Source of the DNA: Prochloron sp965198675
Lineage (GTDB): Bacteria; Cyanobacteriota; Cyanobacteriia; Cyanobacteriales; Prochloraceae
Length of the DNA stretch: 64,000 nt
NCBI GenBank assembly: GCA_965198675.1
Contig: OZ240666.1
Location: 2,108,001-2,172,000 of the forward strand
Direction: 5' to 3'
Notes under the pieces: generated by a model
The model's input: only the letters and a program-made list of their open reading frames with translations
Told to the model about the DNA's origin: nothing
The model's database searches: none
Made by a program: the position numbers and the translations under genes
Shown here: positions 27,961 to 35,936 of the stretch, piece after piece
How the letters are laid out: each line of letters opens with the position of its first letter
Numbering within the stretch: position 1 is the first letter of the stretch

Positions 27961-28347
27961 CTATCTCATCTTGTCAACTCTCTTTTTGATGCGTTTACCC
28001 TGTAAACTACCCACAATATCTAGCAACCGCTTTACCCAGGAACGGACAGAAGGATGAGTTGACCGTAAATACTTCTTATTAGGAGTATCCTCTGGTTGTT
28101 GTGCTGAGAATTGAATCTGGAAAACTGCGTCCAGTCCTGTGAGGGACAAAACTGCCATTACGGGAGGCTGAACGTTGATGAGAATTAATTCAATTTCTTT
28201 TTGCTTCGATGCTTTAAGATTGTGAACTAATGCCCCAATAGCGCTACTATCGATAAACTGGGTTTGCAGGAAATCTAAGTAAATTTTTTCCAGTGGGGTT
28301 AGGACTAGGAAAAGGCGATCACTAAGAGTGGCGCTGCGCGATCGCAT
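27961..28347 (-). pseudogene. STAS-domain (anti-sigma antagonist-like) gene, both ends altered
   Basis: The core IYLDFLQTQFIDSSAIGALV contains the STAS helix with the serine normally phosphorylated in SpoIIAA-type proteins. The first codons (MRSRSATLSDR) come from a palindrome at 28315-28345, replacing the usual first strand, and the last residues (QGKRIKKRVDKMR) come from the ISAs1 end. Only the middle of a STAS domain survives. It may still be translated, but is probably not functional. Confidence 0.65.
28315..28345. repeat. Palindrome supplying the STAS start codons
   Basis: GCGATCACTAAGAGTG followed by GCGCTGCGCGATCGC. A near copy in reverse orientation is at about 48526-48550, and related words are at 53.6 kb. 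Confidence 0.7.
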
Positions 28348-28984
28348 ATTTCTCTGAATTCATCTATTTTCAGAATGGTTAACCGTGGAGGAATACAGAA
28401 GAACCCCTCGAAGAAACAGGAAAGTCTGTGGTCATCATGAGTCTAGAAAGTGGTTCAGGAGGTTATCAAGTCAGATTTGGGCTGCTCTTTATCATGAAGA
28501 ACTCCGATCTGGGAAACCCCGAGGAAAACGAGTAGCGGCTTTAGCCGCTGTGAGAAAACCCCGAGAAGGGGTTGAGGGCAATAAGCTCCCAAAACTTCCA
28601 ATTCGGTCGTAATGTTAGCCGAGCCAACCCACCCCCCCTGCCTGCCCGCGGCATTGATTAATGGCGCGGGCGCGGCGCTCTGCAGGGGTCTGGCTATACC
28701 TTAGCAGGGGTTTGGCCAACACCGAAGGTGCCGCCAAAGGCGTCCCTTAGCAGGCCCTCCCGGGAGGGGGAAAGCCCATAACGCCGACAGGCAACTGTCG
28801 GTCTCGTAGGCTGGTCTCGCAGCTTCATGCTCTGGGGCACGAAGCCCCGTCGCGAAGAGCGCGGGGTGCTGACTATACTACCTGACTTGATATAATATAA
28901 TTCAAATATATTTCATAAAAAAAATACACAATCACTACTTTACTGAACTTTACGTAATATTTGTAGTGATTGTCGAGGTACGTG
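28348..28984. other. Repeat-filled region without a supported gene
   Basis: The 28385-28612 stretch is open but matches no family. Words such as CCCTCGAAGAAACAGGAAA resemble IS605 right-end DNA. Further right are a GGCATTGATTAATGGC palindrome (about 28652), a CTGCAGGGG/TTAGCAGGGG repeat, and a hairpin GCACGAAGCCCCG...CGGGGTGCTGAC (28837-28874). That hairpin is shared with the HEARO-like region at 8035-8072. Confidence 0.5.
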
Positions 28985-29620
28985 TTATCTTTTTTCCTTT
29001 TCCATTTTCGCTTTTGCCTTGTTAGCGCTGCGTCGGAGGGATTGTAAGCGAGTCTCGTATTTCTTCTTAGCGCGACGGTTAGGGGTTAGGTCTATTAATG
29101 TTTTTAAAGCACTGCCTAAACTTTTGTAAGCATTGGGGACGGAGTAGCCGAAACGAGTGGCCAGGGCGATGGCCTTTTCGTCTGCTTCCATAGCTTCTGT
29201 CAGAGTGCGATCGCTGTTGTTCTTTTGCCAGAGTCGATAGCCGGAAACGCCGCACAAACCGAGAGCGAGGATCAGCAGTAAGCCGTCCTGCACCCAGAGT
29301 TCTCCCACAGCACCTCCCAAACCAATAGCTAGGGCTGCCATTTCCCAGCCTTCTTTGGGTATGGTATCGTTTTGAATGCGAGCCACTTCGTGCCAGAATA
29401 GCAAATTGCGCTGGTCAATAGCGAGATTATCCCATTTAGCTAGGTCAATTTGAATTTCCACCTCGTCTTTACCCAGTTCTTCGCACCGAGTCAGAGGTGG
29501 GTTAACTTCCGTGCTTCCTTCTACTATTACCCAGCTTTGCAACTCTGGGGGGAGCAAACCTTTCAACCGCCGCAGTTCATTCATTTCAGCTTTAGCAGAA
29601 GAAGTTGTATAAGTCGTCAT
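28985..29620 (-). CDS. DUF3318 cyanobacterial protein
   Basis: 211 residues. The conserved block ELRRLKGLLPPELQSWVIVE is followed by TEVNPPLTRCEELGKDEVEI and NLLFWHEVARIQND. Two hydrophobic segments (about residues 92-135) suggest membrane association, and the C terminus is rich in lysine and arginine. Found widely in cyanobacteria with no known function. No ribosome-binding site is obvious. Confidence 0.8.
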   Translation of the reverse strand: MTTYTTSSAKAEMNELRRLKGLLPPELQSWVIVEGSTEVNPPLTRCEELGKDEVEIQIDLAKWDNLAIDQRNLLFWHEVARIQNDTIPKEGWEMAALAIGLGGAVGELWVQDGLLLILALGLCGVSGYRLWQKNNSDRTLTEAMEADEKAIALATRFGYSVPNAYKSLGSALKTLIDLTPNRRAKKKYETRLQSLRRSANKAKAKMEKEKR

Positions 29621-29702
29621 AAATTTGCCTAGATATAATTACTACACATTATCCTATTTTACTGCGTATTGTAGCTCTATCCACTACTATAGTATAGCGA
29701 GC

Positions 29703-30805
29703 CTAAATGATTTGTGCAAACACATCGTATCGTTCCAATCTCTCCGGATTGAAAAGTTTGAGAGCAAAAAATAGCTTGAACAATCTTTTCACAACTGTAA
29801 AATTTTTACATTTGTAATAAAAACGCCTCAAAAAATTCTTGGCTTGTAACCAAATTCCCTCTACAGGATTTTCTTCCGGACTATAAGGAGCAAACAATTC
29901 ACAAGTAATCAACCATTCATCTTTGGCTAATCCATCATTATATTTGGCTAAGATTTTTTTCATTTCCTCTCCTTTATGATATGACGCACCATCCCAAAGT
30001 AACATAATTTGTTGGTTAGGATGACGATTCTTTATCTCTTCAACAAATTTCACAGTATTTTGTCCATTGCCGCTGGGATAAGGACAAACAATAAATTCAT
30101 TATTCCAAATGTTTAAAGCACCATAGTAAGTTTGTCTAGCTCTATAATTATCAATCTTAACAATTTCTCGTTTTTTTTTGTCTCCCCAAAGGTAACCACA
30201 AATCTCATCGCCTTGAAGGTGACACTCATCTAAAGCATATACCACAAGTTTTTCAGCTTTTATCTTATCGAGGCGGGCCGCGCTACCGCGCGGATCCGGT
30301 GTACCACCGGATCGCGTAATATAGCAGCTAATTCTTTATTTCTTTCTTTGATACGAGCTGGATTTTTTCTGGGATTTTCTTTATTGCCTTTCTGCCATGT
30401 TAAATTGGCGTTTCGCAAGATTTGATAATAACTCTCTTTTGACCTAAATAGGACATCATATTCTTCTATAAGATGTCTTTCTAATTCAGAAATGTTACGT
30501 CTTTCTGGTGGCTGGAGCCATTTTATAATTTCTTTTTTTTGCTCCCTAGTTAGGTAACTTCTTGAACCTTGATGTCCCAGGCTTAATCCCGATACACCTT
30601 GTAGCAAATATTTTCTCTGTGTTTGAGCAATAAAGCTTGTTGAAACACCTAAACTTACTTCAATACTTTTATAATCCAACCCCAATAATCTCAATTTTAC
30701 TGCTTGTACTCTTTTCCATTCTTTTAAATTCTTAGTGTTGTGAATAAACTCATTCAATTCCTGTATTTTAGTAAAGTTAGGATGATTCTTATCATTCATT
30801 AACAT
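29703..30805 (-). pseudogene. IS630-family transposase, frameshifted by a palindrome
   Basis: The N-terminal half (helix-turn-helix region LLGLDYKSIEVSLGVS, YLTREQKKEIIKWLQ) ends in ELAAILRD. A 47-bp palindrome at 30270-30316 then breaks the frame. The DDE half continues as IKAEKLVVYALDECH, LLWDGASYHKG and YSPEENPVEGIW. All three catalytic acids are still encoded, so the palindrome is the main lesion. Confidence 0.87.
30270..30316. repeat. GATCCGGTG palindrome in the IS630 transposase
   Basis: GATCCGGTG-TAC-CACCGGATC plus a CGCGCTACCGCGCG hairpin. Same two-hairpin design as the copies in moaC and the LRR gene. Confidence 0.8.
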
Positions 30806-30888
30806 GATTTTATCCTCTTTTTGTTTGGTTTGAAGGCATCATAGCACAAAAGTCACGATTTGCACAAATGATTTAGACGCGCTATATA

Positions 30889-31317
30889 GTGTTGGATTGG
30901 AAAATTGCTCCCGTGGAAAGAGGACTTCTGTGGTTACCCCTGTTATTGGCCTTTTGCTGGTTAGCTTGGGCTGGTTGGAACGAGTATCAAAAAGTTGAGG
31001 CGTATCGTCGTTGGGAGAGGCAGTTTGACCGGGCAAAGTACGATATTTATGCAGTTTTGGGGCTAAAAGGAGATTTGTTGACTTGGGGGAAACCGACGAA
31101 GTCTGAACCTGACGTCCGCCAAACTTTTTCCCTGAAAGAGGTGGAAACTATTCGCTTGTTGGTGGACCAGCGCCCGGTGGATCTAGAAGATTTACCCCGT
31201 AAAGGTTCCCCGGTGCTAGAATTTATCTTCCTCAATGATACTCCTTCTATTCAGATTCCTTTCACGGAAATACCTTTAGCAGCAGAGTGGAGCCAATATT
31301 TACAAAAGCAGTTATAG
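30889..31317 (+). CDS. Membrane-anchored cyanobacterial protein
   Basis: 142 residues from the GTG at 30889. One transmembrane helix (LLWLPLLLAFCWLAWAGW, about residues 13-30) is followed by a soluble domain with LEFIFLNDTPSIQIPFTEIP. The pattern looks like the cyanobacterial hypothetical proteins found near photosynthesis genes; no function is known. The IS630 end lies immediately upstream, so the native start and promoter may have been displaced. Confidence 0.6.
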   Translation: MLDWKIAPVERGLLWLPLLLAFCWLAWAGWNEYQKVEAYRRWERQFDRAKYDIYAVLGLKGDLLTWGKPTKSEPDVRQTFSLKEVETIRLLVDQRPVDLEDLPRKGSPVLEFIFLNDTPSIQIPFTEIPLAAEWSQYLQKQL

Positions 31318-31417
31318 CACGTACCATGAAAGTGACCAGTAGGGGCGGGGTCTTCCCGCCCCCGTGATTTAAGTTTCTGTCCAGTTATGAGTTACCCAGG
31401 TAGCATGCAAATGAATT

Positions 31418-31723
31418 TTAGATGTTTTGTTGATATTCTAATAGCAAATGCAGGATATTTTGCAAACACTTATCTGGTATGAGGTCCACTAGAGGCAACT
31501 CCTGCTTCCCACCACCTAACTTTACCGGAATATCCTGCAAAATTTGCACCAGCTCCCTTTCATTAAGAGCATCATCTGCTAATAAAGGATAGACTTTTTG
31601 TGCTACAGTGAGATGAAGATGAGCATCCGCTAAATAAAGATGCCATTTAGCCACATCAATATAAATCTGCTCACCTATTTCCCCAGCCAGGGCTTCAATA
31701 TCTCGGGTAGTGTAATTAGCCAT
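31418..31723 (-). CDS. DUF3181-like cyanobacterial protein
   Basis: 101 residues (MANYTTRDIEALAGEIGEQI, YLADAHLHLTVAQKVYPLL, LGGGKQELPLVDLIPDKC). The sequence fits the small cyanobacterial DUF3181 family. It overlaps the upstream gene by 8 bp, so the two are coupled. Function unknown. Confidence 0.72.
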   Translation of the reverse strand: MANYTTRDIEALAGEIGEQIYIDVAKWHLYLADAHLHLTVAQKVYPLLADDALNERELVQILQDIPVKLGGGKQELPLVDLIPDKCLQNILHLLLEYQQNI

Positions 31724-31976
31724 TGATTTTTGGGGTAGAATAATCTGCTATCACCACAATATAAATTAGATGTAATAATAACACTGCTGCCCAAACCCCA
31801 CTCACCCAGATACTCCAAGTCCAGTCAGCAGCTTTAATAGTGCGCACAAACCACAAACCGGAATTAGAAGCGGCAAAAATGGCCACATGGAAAGCAAAGT
31901 TCATCCTGTCGTCCAAGCGACGATATGCAGGATCCAGGCGATCGGGTTTGCGGGGCCAACGAGGGGGCATAAGCAA
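31716..31976 (-). CDS. 2TM-domain membrane protein
   Basis: 86 residues. A basic N terminus (PPRWPRKPDRLDPAYRRLDD) precedes two hydrophobic segments (HVAIFAASNSGLWFVRTI, SIWVSGVWAAVLLLHLIYIV), as in the 2TM domain family. The start could be the third codon (MPPRW). First gene of a two-gene operon with the DUF3181-like gene. Confidence 0.72.
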   Translation of the reverse strand: MLMPPRWPRKPDRLDPAYRRLDDRMNFAFHVAIFAASNSGLWFVRTIKAADWTWSIWVSGVWAAVLLLHLIYIVVIADYSTPKING

Positions 31977-32295
31977 TCTATAATGGAGTTCTCATCCCTA
32001 TTATAGCCCAACGCGGCGGGGGTTGAAACAGATTAAAACTCGAATATAGCTAACTATCATCAATTTTACACCGGGGAGGGGGTAAGCCTTGCGCCCCTAC
32101 AGCAGCCTAGGATGCTCTATATTTGCAGAAATGATTTGGGCGGCGCTATATCATCTGGAATATATTACCTCAATTAGCGCTGTACAAAGCTTTCGGTAGA
32201 TTCCTATAACTAGCAATTGGTACTCGACCGAATCTTCAATCACGGATACAAGGTTAAAATTACCTACGTGCAAGGGATTGAGAAGTTTCTTATCT
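31977..32295. other. Intergenic region with an IS630 end relic
   Basis: About 320 bp with no gene. It holds a GGGGAGGGGGTAAGCCTTGC repeat fragment and, at 32130-32149, a degenerate IS630 terminal sequence. Nothing else is recognised. Confidence 0.5.
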
Positions 32296-32832
32296 TTAAT
32301 TCGGGGGCCCGCTCACTGCTATATAATTCCCTGATTTGCCGCCGGTTTTCCTCAATAGCTGAATAGACTGGATTTCTATAGACTTTTCCAACCCTTTAGC
32401 CATATCGTACAGGGTGAGGGCTGCTACGGAGACAGCGGTTAAAGCTTCCATTTCCACCCCGGTTTCTGCTTTCGTTTTCACCGTGGCGCGAATTTGATAG
32501 CCGGGCAAGGACGGATCCGGTATCAGATCCACTTCTATCTTCTGTAATGGTAAAGGATGACACAAGGGAATCAAGTTAGCCGTTTGCTTCGCTGCCATAA
32601 TACCCGCTAGTTTAGCGGTCCCTAAAACGTCTCCTTTCGGGGCATTAGCAGAGGCGATCCGGGGTGAAACACCGGATCTGCTACCGCAGATCGCCTCCAT
32701 TGTTGCTGCGGACATTCGTACTCGCCCCCCAGCCACAGCTTCTCGAAATGTTATTTTTTTCTCCGAAACGTCCACCATACGAGCTTTTCCGCTACTATCT
32801 AGATGGGATAAAAAATTTTTTTCCTCAAACAC
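32296..32832 (-). CDS. moaC: Cyclic pyranopterin monophosphate synthase MoaC with an in-frame insert
   Basis: 178 residues, about 11 longer than usual. MoaC converts the GTP-derived intermediate to cPMP in molybdenum-cofactor synthesis. Family motifs are SHLDSSGKARMVDVSEK, NLIPLCHPLPLQKIEV and KTKAETGVEMEALTAVSVAA. The extra residues (CGSRSGVSPRIAS) lie between TMEAI and NAPKGDVL and are encoded by a palindrome at 32653-32695. Everything else is intact, so the protein probably tolerates the insert in a surface loop. The start could be a few codons off because no strong ribosome-binding site is visible. Confidence 0.92.
   Translation of the reverse strand: MFEEKNFLSHLDSSGKARMVDVSEKKITFREAVAGGRVRMSAATMEAICGSRSGVSPRIASANAPKGDVLGTAKLAGIMAAKQTANLIPLCHPLPLQKIEVDLIPDPSLPGYQIRATVKTKAETGVEMEALTAVSVAALTLYDMAKGLEKSIEIQSIQLLRKTGGKSGNYIAVSGPPN
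32653..32695. repeat. In-frame palindrome in moaC
   Basis: GGCGATCCGGGGTGAAACAC (CCGG-loop-CCGG hairpin) followed by CGGATCTGCTACCGCAGATC. Two adjacent hairpins, as in the LRR and IS630 copies. Confidence 0.85.
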
Positions 32833-32878
32833 TTGTTTTTTTCCATTTCTCTGTGTTACTATTCCAAACAGTTAGTTA

Positions 32879-32952
32879 GGGCGTGTAGCTCAGTGGACTA
32901 GAGCACGTGGCTACGGACCACGGTGTCAGGGGTTCGAATCCCTTCTCGCCCG
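32879..32952 (+). tRNA. tRNA-Arg (ACG)
   Basis: 74-nt cloverleaf. Acceptor GGGCGTG pairs with CTCGCCC (one T-T mismatch), D arm TAGCTCAGTGGACTAGAGC, anticodon stem CGTGG/CCACG with loop CTACGGA giving anticodon ACG, and T arm AGGGGTTCGAATCCCTT. CCA is not encoded. The A34 would be edited to inosine. Confidence 0.95.
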
Positions 32953-32984
32953 TTGTAGGGGCACGGCAATGCCGTGCCCCTACC
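32953..32984. repeat. GTAGGGGCACGGCA palindrome after the tRNA
   Basis: GTAGGGGCACGGCAATGCCG and its complement; may act as a hairpin terminator for the tRNA and/or the converging gene. Confidence 0.8.
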
Positions 32985-33373
32985 AGTTACCATTAAGGGA
33001 ATATTGACCCACTGCGATTAATTTCCGCCTTTCTTGTAAACGTTCCCGATTGTTGAATTGTAAGATAGTTACAGTCACTCGTCCCTGGGCTGTAAATGGC
33101 ACAATTTTCCCATTCCACCATTGAAAATGATTAGCCCAAAGCTGAGTTCGGGGATTGAAAAAGGGGGTGAGAACTTCGGTTTGTGGATCGATAGACCCCA
33201 AGTCTGTCCCTTTGGCGCGATTACAGTATGGACAAGCCAGGGTTAGATTTTCTGTGACGGTTTTTCCGCCATGTTTTTGGGCAATTACATGTTCCATTTC
33301 AAAAACAATATTCGCACCGTCCCTTTGCTCGTTGAATTACAAATTGGCGTAAGACTGTAGAAACATAGGTCAT
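32980..33373 (-). pseudogene. HNH endonuclease gene with an internal deletion
   Basis: The start at 33373 (MTYVSTVLRQFVIQRAKGRC) overlaps the upstream stop by ATGA. After CEYC the frame hits TGA. The homologous continuation (NIVFEMEHVIAQKHGGKTVT, then LACPYCNRAKG) is in another frame. GCGAATATTGT encodes part of both flanks, which points to a deletion between two copies of that word that removed the segment joining the zinc knuckle to the first H of HNH. The remaining 105-residue frame from 33297 has HN but lacks the first zinc pair. Confidence 0.75.
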
Positions 33374-33726
33374 GGCGCAGTTTGAAGCATTTCATAAGCA
33401 TGAGTTTTGGCAAGGCGAACGAGATGTTCAATGGTTAAATAGCGCTCTAATTCTGCTTCTCCTTTGGCTGTAAGTACACCTGTCTTGCTTTGAGCCAGCA
33501 ACTCACTGACTCTTGCTTGGAATTCTGGCAAGGGTTTAATGGCTAAAATTTGTTCTGGGGTAGGACGAGTGGCTAACAGGGTAATTATTTCTCTTTCGTC
33601 CATAAATTTGCTACTGCGTTCATGGACTAATGCTTGTAAGCCTTGTTCTAATGCTTCGGGTAACCGTTCTTGGAACTGCTGTAATTGTTCGGCTAACCTG
33701 TCAGGTACTTCTAGGGTAATTTCCAT
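33370..33726 (-). CDS. Conserved protein coupled to an HNH gene (antitoxin-like)
   Basis: 118 residues. MEITLEVPDRLAEQLQQFQE resembles the N-terminal strand-helix of small antitoxin-like proteins, and the rest is helical (LPEALEQGLQALVHERSS, EFQARVSELLAQ). It overlaps the HNH gene by 4 bp. Pairs of this kind recur in cyanobacteria, suggesting a shared module; function unproven. Confidence 0.6.
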   Translation of the reverse strand: MEITLEVPDRLAEQLQQFQERLPEALEQGLQALVHERSSKFMDEREIITLLATRPTPEQILAIKPLPEFQARVSELLAQSKTGVLTAKGEAELERYLTIEHLVRLAKTHAYEMLQTAP

Positions 33727-33766
33727 GGTTGTTGCTTAAAGTTTGTCTGAGGAAACTTGTCTCCTA

Positions 33767-34324
33767 TTATAGATTTTTCTGCTTTTCCCTCAGATATGCT
33801 TTTAGTCTCTTTACCCCTTTTTGGTACGCTGCTGCTAGTTCTGGTTTTAAGGGGTTGTTGTCGAGGTAAAGTGTCTGTAACTGAGATAGGTTTCCTAAAG
33901 AGGATGGTACTTCTGTGAGTTGGTTTTTGTAGAGGTAAAGAAACCGTAACTGAGACAGGTTTCCTAAAGCCACAGGTACTTGCGTGAGTTGGTTGTGCTC
34001 CAGATCAAGCCTCTGTAACTGAGATAGGTTTCCTAAAAAGGATGGTACTTCCGTGAGTTGGTTATAGGAGAAGGAAAGCCACTGTAACTGAGATAGGTTT
34101 CCTAAAAAGGATGGTACTTCCGTGAGTTGGTTATAGGAGAGGGAAAGCTTTTGTAACTGAGACAGGTTTCCTATAGACTCTGGTAATGCAGTCAAACCCA
34201 TATAACTGAGATCCAGCTCAGTTGATTGCGGTCTGCGCGGTAGCGCAGATCCGGCGTACCCGCCGGATCGCCCAGCCTCTTCAATTTTCCGTTCCGCCTC
34301 CCGATATGCTTCATCTCGTGTCAT
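33767..34324 (-). CDS. Leucine-rich repeat protein with an in-frame palindrome
   Basis: 185 residues. The N-terminal MTRDEAYREAERKIEEA is followed by six LRR units of 23 residues of the type LxxLxLSYNQLTEVPSFLGN and a C-terminal cap (KGVKRLKAYLREKQKNL). Such bacterial LRR proteins usually mediate protein binding. A palindrome at 34228-34272 encodes the extra GRSGGYAGSALPRRPQS between the helix and the first repeat. The repeat units are highly similar to each other, so their number may vary between strains. Confidence 0.85.
   Translation of the reverse strand: MTRDEAYREAERKIEEAGRSGGYAGSALPRRPQSTELDLSYMGLTALPESIGNLSQLQKLSLSYNQLTEVPSFLGNLSQLQWLSFSYNQLTEVPSFLGNLSQLQRLDLEHNQLTQVPVALGNLSQLRFLYLYKNQLTEVPSSLGNLSQLQTLYLDNNPLKPELAAAYQKGVKRLKAYLREKQKNL
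34228..34272. repeat. In-frame palindrome in the LRR gene
   Basis: TCTGCGCGGTAGCGCAGA hairpin followed by GATCCGGCG-TACC-CGCCGGATC. The same design, in the reverse order, as in moaC. Confidence 0.85.
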
Positions 34325-34397
34325 AGCAGGTTCCTTTCCCTCTTATTTCCTCTTGACTAATTTTATAATAACACGTAATATCAGCATTCCCTCTATT

Positions 34398-34455
34398 TTA
34401 GTCCTGAAGGGACTTTCTATATTAGCCCTAGCCCGCAATTCTAAGCTGGGCGGGC
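34398..34455. repeat. REP-like repeat (AGTCCTGAAGGGACT ... GCCCGCAATT)
   Basis: AGTCCTGAAGGGACTTTCTA and AGCCCGCAATT followed by a GCGGGC arm. A second copy is at 35093-35145 and a half copy (GTAGCCCGCAATTTA) is near 55446. Confidence 0.75.
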
Positions 34456-34501
34456 GTGTCAGTATAATAGATCTGCACATATTTTTAACGATGAAGCTAT
34501 A

Positions 34502-34714
34502 ATGGAAAGGGTTGCTAAAGTCATTATAGAAAAAAGAGAGTATACGGGAGTCATTCGAGGATATAAGCGTTACGGTTTGTTATTCGCTGATTCAATTGGT
34601 TACAGAATCAGCCCCGATGATGGTTCAAGAATTCTTTTATTCTATGGAGAGGTAAAAATTGATGCAAAAAACCAATATCATGTCATTCCCCGTACTCGAC
34701 GAAGCCAAAAATGA
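34502..34714 (+). CDS. Small hypothetical protein
   Basis: 70 residues (MERVAKVIIEKREYTGVIRG, FADSIGYRISPDDGSRILLFY). The start has no strong ribosome-binding site. It overlaps the next frame by about 50 bp. No family recognised. Confidence 0.5.
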   Translation: MERVAKVIIEKREYTGVIRGYKRYGLLFADSIGYRISPDDGSRILLFYGEVKIDAKNQYHVIPRTRRSQK

Positions 34715-34929
34715 GTGGGATTTTCTCGAAGTTTGGATTGATCCGATGCTATCGCCCCCTTATATCCTGCTATTACTTGGTGATTCATCGGGTAGTTGTC
34801 GCGTGTACGACAGAGGCTGAGAATTACAAGGTTGTGTATACTGTCGCAACCTACGATGAAGCTCAAACTTGGCTGTTGGAAGATGAATACGAACCAATAG
34901 AAGGACGACTTTCAGCATTAGAGATATGA
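34662..34929 (+). pseudogene. Hypothetical gene with a frameshift
   Basis: The ATG at 34662 (GAGAGG upstream) begins MQKTNIMSFPVLDEAKNEWD. The frame runs on through PPYILLLLGDSSGSCRVYDR to a TGA near 34819. The continuation (AENYKVVYTVATYDEAQTWL, then EDEYEPIEGRL) is in the next frame to 34929. The two parts read as one protein of about 88 residues, so a single-base shift near 34815 has split it. Function unknown. Confidence 0.55.
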
Positions 34930-35283
34930 AATCAGTGAGGGAAGGTGTCTCCAAGCTATGCTGAACGAGGCTACATAAAGTGAGGGGTGTGAAGCAGGCA
35001 ATTTATCGTGTTGATGCAGGTTCCTTTTACTTTTATTTTCTCTTGCAATTTTGTTAGAATATGCAGTTAAGCGCAAGCATTACCCCTATTTTAGTCCTGA
35101 AGGGACTTTCTAAACTAGCCCGCAATTTATTCGCGGGCGGAGGGGTGAGGGTTGGTTTTGTTGGGTTTCAGCACCTCTTCCCAACCTACAGTCAAATCAG
35201 CATTTTTCTCACTACCCCTATTCTCAGTTAACCTCATGCTTGTGCTATAAATAGTGAATATCAATGCTACCTTCATACTAACC
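34930..35283. other. Intergenic region with a REP-like repeat
   Basis: Second copy of the AGTCCTGAAGGGACT/GCCCGCAATT repeat at 35093-35145. The rest is AT-rich and would hold the promoter of the vapBC pair. No gene seen. Confidence 0.5.
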
Positions 35284-35568
35284 ATGGCTAAACTTACAGT
35301 TGAAATCCCTCAAGAACTTGCAGAAAGTTTATCCGGGATAGAAGAGCGGATTCCTGAGCTTTTGGATCATTTTGTGGGTAAATTAGAAAATATGGCTAAA
35401 AAAAATAATCGTACCTTAGAAGAAGAAGTTACAGCTATTTTAGAGGGAGTGTTAAAAGCTAAAGCATGGAACCCAGGATTTTTTGAAGAAGTGATTGGGG
35501 GATGGGAAGGGGAACCTCTGGTGCGAGGACCTCAGCCCGAATATCAGGAACGAGATCCTTTATTATGA
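35284..35568 (+). CDS. VapB-like antitoxin
   Basis: 94 residues from the ATG at 35284 (MAKLTVEIPQELAESLSGIE), preferred to an upstream start at 35254 because it begins the conserved strand. KNNRTLEEEVTAILEGVLKAK is antitoxin-like. The stop overlaps the vapC start by ATGA. Confidence 0.65.
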   Translation: MAKLTVEIPQELAESLSGIEERIPELLDHFVGKLENMAKKNNRTLEEEVTAILEGVLKAKAWNPGFFEEVIGGWEGEPLVRGPQPEYQERDPLL

Positions 35569-35936
35569 GTTATTTATTAGATACCAATGTCTGTATTAAG
35601 CTGCTGAATAATAGCAATCAAGCAGTAGTCAAACGATTAGTCAAGGAAGACCCTCAAAAAATATATCTTTGTACAGTGATTGAGTTGGAATTATATTATG
35701 GAGCATATCGAAGCCAAAGAACAGAGAGTAATCTTATAATCATTCAACGTTTTTTAAATCAATTCAAGTCCCTAAGTTTTGATGGTAAATCAGCAAAAAT
35801 AGCAGGTTTACTTCGCGAGCAGTTGAACAAAAAAGGAACACCAATCGGGGTTTATGATTTGGTGTTGGTGACCCATAATGTCACTGAGTTTAGCAGGGTC
35901 CATGGACTAAAATATGAAGATTGGGAGGTTGTTTGA
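35565..35936 (+). CDS. vapC: VapC-type PIN toxin with an internal in-frame deletion
   Basis: 123 residues from the ATG at 35565. PIN motifs are YLLDTNVCIKLL (first Asp) and CTVIELELYYGAYRS (Glu). Near the C terminus GTPIGVYD joins directly to LVLVTHNVTEFSRV, whereas intact VapC proteins have about ten more residues here (usually an ALANNL-like helix). The conserved Asp of GxYD is kept. The deletion probably impairs folding. The 3' half is present three times in tandem. Confidence 0.75.
   Translation: MSYLLDTNVCIKLLNNSNQAVVKRLVKEDPQKIYLCTVIELELYYGAYRSQRTESNLIIIQRFLNQFKSLSFDGKSAKIAGLLREQLNKKGTPIGVYDLVLVTHNVTEFSRVHGLKYEDWEVV

Larger units (their letters stand above)
26539..28002 (-). mobile_element. 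ISAs1-family element with a repeat insertion
   Basis: Terminal repeats CAGGGTAAACGCATC (26539) and GATGCGTTTACCCTG (ends 28002). The single transposase gene is inactivated. Without the 150-bp repeat array at 27072-27224 the element would be about 1.3 kb, normal for the family. No obvious target duplication. It truncates the 3' end of the STAS-domain gene on its right. Confidence 0.85.
29694..30887 (-). mobile_element. IS630-family element, inactivated
   Basis: The ends are related inverted repeats: TATAGCGAGCCTAAATGATTT at the left and, complemented, TATAGCGCGTCTAAATCATTT at the right, each followed by GTGCAAA and beginning at a TA as IS630 elements do. It abuts the start of the 30889 gene. 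A remnant end (ATGATTTGGGCGGCGCTATA) is at about 32130-32149. Confidence 0.8.

Noticed and set aside
28385..28612. 75-codon arginine-rich plus-strand frame
   Set aside because: No family match; the sequence looks more like the end of an IS605-type element than a gene.
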